A stretch of 64,000 nt of DNA from positions 124,001 through 188,000 of the forward strand of contig NZ_JAULSA010000003.1 in the NCBI RefSeq assembly GCF_030518235.1. The letters are read 5' to 3'. This DNA is from Saccharibacillus sp. CPCC 101409. GTDB taxonomy: Bacteria > Bacillota > Bacilli > Paenibacillales > Paenibacillaceae. A program made the position numbers and the translations under genes. This document shows, piece after piece, positions 58,986 through 64,000 of the stretch; position 1 is the first letter of the stretch; each line of letters begins with the position of its first letter. The notes beneath the pieces are model-generated. The model was not told the DNA's origin. It did no database searches and was given only the letters and a program-made list of their open reading frames with translations.

Positions 58986-59784
58986 AGCGCGGATTCTGCT
59001 GGTGGACGACCAGCCGCTTGTGCGGCAGGGGATGAAGTATATTATCGGGGCGCAGCCGGATATGGAAGTGGCCGGGGAAGCCGGGAACGGGCTGGAAGCG
59101 GACGAGCTTGCGGCAGCGTCGCGCCCGCACCTGATTCTGATGGATGTGCAGATGCCGGGGCTTGACGGCATCGAAGCCGCGCGGCGGATTCTGGCGCGGC
59201 AGCCGGACTGCCGGATTGTGATCCTGACGACGTTCGATACGGAGGAATACGTCTTCGAAGGCATCCGCGCCGGCGCGGTCGGCTATCTGCTCAAAGATAC
59301 CGAGCCGGAGGAACTGCTGGCCGCGATCCGGGCGGCGCTGCGTGGGGAAGTGATCTTCCGCACGGCCCTGGCCGCGAAGCTGATCGGCCAGGCGCTTCAG
59401 CGGCAGGCACGGGGCGCGGCGGAGACGTCGGGCTCGGAATCCGGAGCGGAATCGAAGGCGCAGCCGCAGGGCGGCCCGGGCGGCCGCGGCGGCCGGAGCA
59501 GCGAGCACGGCGGAAACCGCGCCGACGGGGCCGGCGGCACCAGAGCAGGTGCCAGCGGAGCTAGTGCTGGAGAAGAGACCGGACCACTCCAGCCGTTTAC
59601 CGCGCGGGAACTGGAAGTGCTTCAGCAGATGGCCTACGGCCTGCGCAACGAAGAAATCGCGGCCAGGCTGTTCGTCAGCGAAAGCACGGTGAAGACGCAT
59701 GTGCATCGCATCCTGCAAAAGTTCGACGTGCAGGACCGGACGCAGGCGGTGGTGTACGCGATCCGCAGCGGGATGGTGGAATAA
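58978..59784 (+). CDS. NarL/LuxR-type response regulator with long linker
   Basis: This is a 268-residue regulator. The receiver (1-120) has Asp56 (LILMDVQMPGLDG). The LuxR-type helix-turn-helix (ARELEVLQQMAYGLRNEEIAARLFVSESTVKTHV) ends the chain. Between them is a Gly/Ser/Ala/Glu-rich linker of about 60 residues (138-200). Most relatives have 15-25, giving about 210 residues in total. ATG 58978 follows AGGGAGGCG. It is paired with the overlapping kinase gene. Confidence 0.92.
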   Translation: MDRARILLVDDQPLVRQGMKYIIGAQPDMEVAGEAGNGLEADELAAASRPHLILMDVQMPGLDGIEAARRILARQPDCRIVILTTFDTEEYVFEGIRAGAVGYLLKDTEPEELLAAIRAALRGEVIFRTALAAKLIGQALQRQARGAAETSGSESGAESKAQPQGGPGGRGGRSSEHGGNRADGAGGTRAGASGASAGEETGPLQPFTARELEVLQQMAYGLRNEEIAARLFVSESTVKTHVHRILQKFDVQDRTQAVVYAIRSGMVE

Positions 59785-59832
59785 GCCGGGCGGCGGCAGG
59801 CTGTCGAGAAAGCCGGGTATTGTTCCAAACGG

Positions 59833-60270
59833 AAAATAGCGGCACAGGTACACTTATTTTGAGCGAAACCCTTCGATTTTTTCAAATAACGACGCAGGTG
59901 CAGCTATTCGGGAGCCAAAAGCCGAATCGGAGCGAAAAAGATCGAAATAAATGTATCAGCGCAGTTATTTTCCCGAAAACGTAAGATTGAGCCGGAATAA
60001 GGGCCTATACGCAGCTATTTCGTTTCTTCTTGCCCTTTGCTTTATTTCTCAAGCCCTTTCCCCGGCCTTTCCTTCCAATCGAACCTGCCCCCTTGTCAAC
60101 GCTAAAGGTAAGGTTATCTTCGCCTGGGATTCGTACCTGACCCGTGTACGAAGTTTCAGGGTGGAATCGCACCTAAAGCGTGTGCGTTTCAGGCGAACAT
60201 CAACCACGGATTGAAAATTGACAAAGTACGAGCTAATCAGGTTTACATCCAATCGTTTCTCGACAATCCG
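59833..60270. repeat. Repeat element A, copy 2 (inverted relative to copy 1)
   Basis: Four 27-bp units start at 59833, 59883, 59944 and 59994 (50/61/50). After them comes the same unique part as in copy 1 (CTTGTCAACGCTAAAG near 60092, ATCCAATCGTTTCTCGAC at 60248). This copy has about 80 extra bases near 60120-60235. It lies in a 761-bp gap without genes between the response regulator and a membrane protein. Confidence 0.85.
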
Positions 60271-60297
60271 GACCGGCATAAGCCGGTTCTTTTTGCG
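60268..60297 (+). terminator. Terminator at the end of element A copy 2
   Basis: GACCGGC (60271-60277) pairs with GCCGGTT (60282-60288), followed by CTTTTTG. It would end transcripts of the kinase/regulator operon after passing through the repeat. Confidence 0.75.
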
Positions 60298-60323
60298 TGA
60301 AGAGAAAGCCGGGGATGAAGAGT

Positions 60324-60410
60324 TGTGGATAAAATAAAGCGCCGAAAACGGATATGCACATTGTGGATAACCATAATCGACAGTTTTGAGGTCGTTTTTG
60401 CTGTGGATAA
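60324..60410 (+). promoter_or_regulatory. Cluster of three perfect DnaA boxes
   Basis: TGTGGATAA (complement TTATCCACA, the exact DnaA-box consensus) occurs at 60324-60332, 60362-60370 and 60402-60410. All three are in the same orientation, 38 and 40 bp apart, in an AT-richer stretch upstream of the gene at 60547. Confidence 0.8.
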
Positions 60411-60546
60411 CCGATTTTTGGCCGCAGCGCATCCACCTGCAGATGGACAACGTTTCAATTTAGAACCGATCTGTCGGTGGACGCGGCTTCTCCTTGCGGG
60501 GGATATGATGAAGACATCCCAAGAACAACACAAGGAGGCAACAACA

Positions 60547-61062
60547 ATGACAACCGCAACCTGGATTTCGACACTCGCTATTTTCGCTCTTCTGACCTGG
60601 ACCACGTTCGGCCGAAAAGTCTTCAATCCGATTCGACTGATTCTGCCGATCGGGGTCATGAGCTATTTTGGTGCCACTTATCTGAGAGATATCCCGAGCG
60701 GCGGCAGCAACGGCTGGGTGCTCGCCGCATCGGCCGCTTTCGGCGCATTGATCGGCGCGCTGCTGCTGCTGATGTCGCATGTCGAATACGACAACAAGAC
60801 TCGCAGGACTTATATCACAACAGGCATCGCCAGCGTCGGCGTTCTGTCGATCATGTTCATTCTGCGCATCGGCCTGGTGCAGTGGGTAACGAGCCACGGC
60901 AGAACGGCTTACGAATATTCGCAGCTCCACCACTTCGATCTGTACATCATCGGACCGGCGTTCATCTTCATGGCGGGTTCCATGCTGCTCGTCCGCATCG
61001 TCGGTCTGCTGGTTCGGGCAAGACGGATTCGTTCGGAAGCCGTATCCGGATTGAGCGCTTGA
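60547..61062 (+). CDS. Small polytopic membrane protein
   Basis: This is a 171-residue protein with about five membrane spans (TWISTLAIFALLTWTTFG, GWVLAASAAFGALIGALLLL, ASVGVLSIMFILRIGLVQW, FDLYIIGPAFIFMAGSMLLV). The FNPIRLILPIGVM segment vaguely recalls DUF1453/CcdC-like proteins, but I would not name it. CACAAGGAGG precedes ATG 60547. The frame is open 74 codons further up without a ribosome site. Three DnaA boxes precede it. Confidence 0.75.
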   Translation: MTTATWISTLAIFALLTWTTFGRKVFNPIRLILPIGVMSYFGATYLRDIPSGGSNGWVLAASAAFGALIGALLLLMSHVEYDNKTRRTYITTGIASVGVLSIMFILRIGLVQWVTSHGRTAYEYSQLHHFDLYIIGPAFIFMAGSMLLVRIVGLLVRARRIRSEAVSGLSA

Positions 61063-61089
61063 TGAAAAACCGGACCGATGACCGACAAA

Positions 61090-61128
61090 GGCCGGCTAAC
61101 GGAGTATCGTCCGTCAGCCGGCCTGTTT
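61090..61128. terminator. Bidirectional terminator
   Basis: A 14-bp stem with one mismatch (61090-61103 with 61110-61123; arm GGCCGGCTAACGGA) lies between the membrane protein and the converging SLH protein gene. Confidence 0.75.
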
Positions 61129-61147
61129 GATGGTTAGTCCAATTGTA

Positions 61148-64000
61148 TCAGTCGATCAGATCCGACTTCTTCAGAAGCCGCTCGATCAGAACGGCGACTT
61201 CGGCGCGGGTGACATTGGCTTTGGCGTCCAGTTTGTCGCCGCTGCGTCCGGTAATCAGTCCCGCCTTGGCGGCCAGTGCCAGATTGTCTCTGGCCCAACT
61301 GCCCGCCTGATCCGCATCGGAGAAGGCACTCAGTGCGCCTGTGTTTGCCGCTCCTGTGCGGTCGGCCAGGCCCGTCAGCTTCATCGCTTTGGCGACGATT
61401 GTCATGGCCTGTTCACGCGTGATCCGGGCATCCGGCCGGAATGTGCCGTCTTCGAATCCGGCAATCAGTTCGTACTCGGATGTGGTCTGCACAGCGCCCG
61501 CATACCAGGAAGCTTGCGATACATCGGCGAATGAAGTCTCGCCGCTGCCCAGCTTCAAGCCCAGGCCGCGTACGATGATCGCCGCGAATTCCGCCCGCGT
61601 GATGTCCGCGTCGGGGTTGAAGGCCGTGTCGCTGACCCCGTTGACGACCATACGGGAACTCATGTCATTGACTGCCGCTTTCGCCCAATGGTTCGCGACA
61701 TCCGCAAACGTCATCGGATGCCAGACGACCGAATACGTGCTGTTGGTCAGGCTGTTGATCTCGGCATAGTATTTCCCGTCGATCCGAGTTACTTTGGTCG
61801 GCACATGGCGTACCGTTCCGTCCGGGTCGACGACGATGCCCGTCGTGATGCGGGAAGGATCGATGCCGTCGGGCAGCGCTACGGTCCGCTTCACATAAGC
61901 GTTGAAATTGGTGACTTCCGTGCTTGTTCCGTTGTAAGTCGCCGTGACTTTGAAGTCCAGCGGAGGCGCGACCAGCGTCAACTGCCGCTCGGCCGCCGCA
62001 GCCGCCACCGTTTGATTCATCGAAGCGGTCGTTTCGCCGATGGATACTTCCAGTTCGATGTTTTGCAGATTCGCCTGGCCGCCGAGCGTGCGGGCCAGCG
62101 CTTCGATATTGATTTCTTTGGCAGGGAGCGTATAAGAAGCTTTATTGGTCTGGAGAACGAGCGTCGCCGATTGATTTTCCATATTCTTGACGATCTGCCC
62201 GTTCAGCTTGCCGACGATGACGTTCGAATCGAGCGTCACGGGAATCGTGACGACCGCTCCCGGTCCTTCCGCGTTCAGTCTGTCTTGAATCCTGGTCGAA
62301 TCGACAGTGATCGCCGTGGTAGTTACCGTGCCGGCCGTCGTCGTACTGGCTGTGCCGGCATTCTCCTGCTTGCCGTTGACCAGAACGTTAACTGTTCCGG
62401 TCGTCGACGTGCCGCCTGTCGTACCGGTAGACGTGCCGCCTGTCGTACCGGTAGATGTGCCGCCGGTACCGCCACCGCCGCCCGTATCTCCCGACGTCGG
62501 CGGATTGCCCGTATTCGAGCCGCCGCCCGGAGCAGGCGGTTCTGCCACAACCACGGCCGCTGCCGTGCCGAACTTCAAGACCTTACCGTCGGCATCGACT
62601 TCGGCGATTCCGATTAGATTCCCATTCGCTGCGGACACAAGCCCGCTGCTTGGCAGGGCGGAATAGCCGGTCAATTGACTTCCGACAATCGGCACAACCG
62701 CTTGTCCACCCTTGAAGATGGTGTACATCAGCTTATGGCCCGAAGTCGGAGCCGGAGTGACGGCGATTCGCGTTCTGCCGTCGTTCTCCGCTCCGCTCGG
62801 GTCGGTGGCGGTGACGGTCAGACCGCTTGCTGGAACATTCGGCGTATAGGTGAGCGATGCGGCCGGTCCGGCAGGCACAGGGCCGTCCGCCGCTATGCGT
62901 ACCTTGACGTTATGGCTGCCGCTCAGGTTCGGTGCGTTGGTTCCGTCATAACGGATATAAGGGCCGTCGTCGACCGAAAATTCCATGTAGGTATCCAGGC
63001 CGACAATGGTATTATTCACATCGTCGGCGGTAACGCCCGGAGCCGGAGGCACCACGATGTTCGAGGCCAGGATGACCCGTTCGACAGGCACGGAAGCGAA
63101 GCTGTTCGCTGTGGCCTTGGTCCGAATGAAGTAAGTGTTCGGAGTCAGTCCGGTAATGGTCGATCCCGTTCCGCTTGTCCAGGAGAGATCGGCCGCTCGC
63201 TTGTATTCCATGTCGGACGTGACGTCGATCAACGTTCCGTCGTTATGATTCGCCAGCGTTTCATCCGTTTTGTCTACGCCAATCGGCGCCGCCTGACGAG
63301 TGGACAGAGACAGAGATTGAGCGGGACTTTCCTTGGTATAGATTCCGTCGCCCATCTTGACGATCTCGATCACGGTATTGATCCAGGCTTCTTCGATAAG
63401 CAGATTGCCGTTTGAATCCGTGGTGACGCTGATGCCGTTTACGGTGTAAGCGGCGTTGGCATTCAATCCGGTCAGTTGTTCCGTCGCATAATCGACGCTG
63501 CCTGCCGGAATGGATTCTGGCACGGCCATGAAGGCCCCTATCGTCAGTGAGATCGTCTCAGACACGAAGGCGGTAGAGCTTCCCTTCACCCGTACATAAT
63601 ACGTATCCGGTGCTAATCCGGTAAGGGTTGAACCGGTACCGCTTGTCCATGTCCCGTTCTCGCCACGCTTGTATTCCATCGTGGAGTCTACTCCGGCCAA
63701 CGTCCCATCCTGGGTATTGATCGCTGACTCGTCCGTCTTGACGATGTTGGATGGAACCGGCGGCCGCCCGGAGATTTGAAGGAACTGTTCCGCGCTGTTT
63801 GCCGTAGTTGAACCGTTGCCAGTCTTCATGATCCGCACTGTCGTATTGAACCAGGCATTGAGGATGGGAAGATTGCCGTCTGCATCTGTTATCACTGTGT
63901 CAAAGCCATTGATAACGTATACACTGTTGTGCGCCAGCCCTGTCAACTTTTCCGTCTCATAATCGATCTGGGCATTTGGCGTATTTTCCGGTGGAGCCAC
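61148..64000 (-). CDS. Large modular SLH surface protein (partial, N-terminus outside)
   Basis: The last 951 codons lie in the window and the frame is still open at base 64000. Two module types alternate: one like DYxTExLTGLxxNxxYxxNG, the other like MEYKR...WTSGTGSTxTGLxPxTYxxR, each seen at least twice and resembling bacterial fibronectin-like or FIVAR-type surface repeats. A Gly/Thr/Ser/Pro linker (about residues 490-540) follows, then a beta-rich domain. Three SLH motifs end the protein (FADVANHWAKAAVNDMSSRM, ITRAEFAAIIVRGL, FRPDARITREQAMTIVAKAM). It is bound to the cell wall through the SLH domains. The function of the exposed part is unknown. Confidence 0.9.
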   Translation of the reverse strand: MAPPENTPNAQIDYETEKLTGLAHNSVYVINGFDTVITDADGNLPILNAWFNTTVRIMKTGNGSTTANSAEQFLQISGRPPVPSNIVKTDESAINTQDGTLAGVDSTMEYKRGENGTWTSGTGSTLTGLAPDTYYVRVKGSSTAFVSETISLTIGAFMAVPESIPAGSVDYATEQLTGLNANAAYTVNGISVTTDSNGNLLIEEAWINTVIEIVKMGDGIYTKESPAQSLSLSTRQAAPIGVDKTDETLANHNDGTLIDVTSDMEYKRAADLSWTSGTGSTITGLTPNTYFIRTKATANSFASVPVERVILASNIVVPPAPGVTADDVNNTIVGLDTYMEFSVDDGPYIRYDGTNAPNLSGSHNVKVRIAADGPVPAGPAASLTYTPNVPASGLTVTATDPSGAENDGRTRIAVTPAPTSGHKLMYTIFKGGQAVVPIVGSQLTGYSALPSSGLVSAANGNLIGIAEVDADGKVLKFGTAAAVVVAEPPAPGGGSNTGNPPTSGDTGGGGGTGGTSTGTTGGTSTGTTGGTSTTGTVNVLVNGKQENAGTASTTTAGTVTTTAITVDSTRIQDRLNAEGPGAVVTIPVTLDSNVIVGKLNGQIVKNMENQSATLVLQTNKASYTLPAKEINIEALARTLGGQANLQNIELEVSIGETTASMNQTVAAAAAERQLTLVAPPLDFKVTATYNGTSTEVTNFNAYVKRTVALPDGIDPSRITTGIVVDPDGTVRHVPTKVTRIDGKYYAEINSLTNSTYSVVWHPMTFADVANHWAKAAVNDMSSRMVVNGVSDTAFNPDADITRAEFAAIIVRGLGLKLGSGETSFADVSQASWYAGAVQTTSEYELIAGFEDGTFRPDARITREQAMTIVAKAMKLTGLADRTGAANTGALSAFSDADQAGSWARDNLALAAKAGLITGRSGDKLDAKANVTRAEVAVLIERLLKKSDLID

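Noticed and set aside
1-64000. tRNA or rRNA genes and prophage
   Set aside because: No tRNA-like GTTCGAATCC arms with matching stems, no rRNA segments and no phage structural, integrase or terminase genes were seen by eye. A covariance-model scan (tRNAscan, Infernal) would settle this.

Overview
The window looks like the chromosome of a plant-associated, high-GC Firmicute of the Paenibacillaceae. Saccharibacillus or Paenibacillus is my inference. The signs are strong GGAGG ribosome binding sites, frequent GTG and TTG starts, S-layer-homology (SLH) proteins, several two-component systems, many plant-polysaccharide enzymes (GH43, GH3, GH94) and GC-rich genes. Two short AT-rich stretches stand out, a Fic gene at 3.9-5.0 kb and a broken SEC-C/DUF5677 gene at 21.7-22.9 kb. 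They look acquired. I saw no rRNA, tRNA, CRISPR array, prophage or intact insertion sequence.

Layout. 0-11 kb: end of a transporter, GH43, malate:quinone oxidoreductase, Fic, epoxide hydrolase, a divergent histidyl-tRNA synthetase behind a histidine leader-peptide attenuator, SDR, esterase and MmyB-type regulator. 11-19 kb: first copy of a repeat element, a small SLH protein, an ECF sigma/anti-sigma pair, a GDSL hydrolase, membrane proteins, a threonine aldolase and a second kind of repeat element. 19-32 kb: TetR/MFS pair, broken SEC-C/DUF5677 gene, small-peptide cassette 1, GH3, acetyltransferase/VOC/TetR, and an ABC exporter with its two-component system. 32-48 kb: SelO, GH94, methyltransferase, SDR/TetR, TrmB/EamA, a decayed patch, EamA/AraC, a CdsA-like protein, a papain-like protein and a SEC-C protein. 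48-64 kb: repeat element, an OmpR-type two-component system, small-peptide cassette 2, a VTC/DUF4956/Cthe_2159-type module, an AraC-GyrI gene split by a MITE, a NarL-type two-component system, repeat element, a DnaA-box cluster and a large SLH protein that runs off the window.

How the parts work together. The kinase/regulator pair at 49-51 kb and the VTC module at 52-56 kb share an almost identical 18-bp promoter element at the same distance from the -10, so the pair probably controls itself and the module. The ABC exporter at 28.7-30.3 kb has an 11-bp-period direct repeat in its promoter, beside the genes of its own two-component system. Several regulators have clear palindromes in front of their neighbours (TetR/SDR, AraC/EamA, hisS promoter).

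Most unusual items: (1) the His-codon leader peptide with mutually exclusive hairpins ahead of the divergent hisS; (2) intergenic elements built from 27-bp near-palindromic units placed about 50/61/50 bp apart, in at least three sequence families that share this geometry; (3) two copies of a roughly 280-bp small-peptide cassette; (4) three perfect DnaA boxes within 90 bp; (5) the RR-linked VTC module; (6) the MITE insertion.
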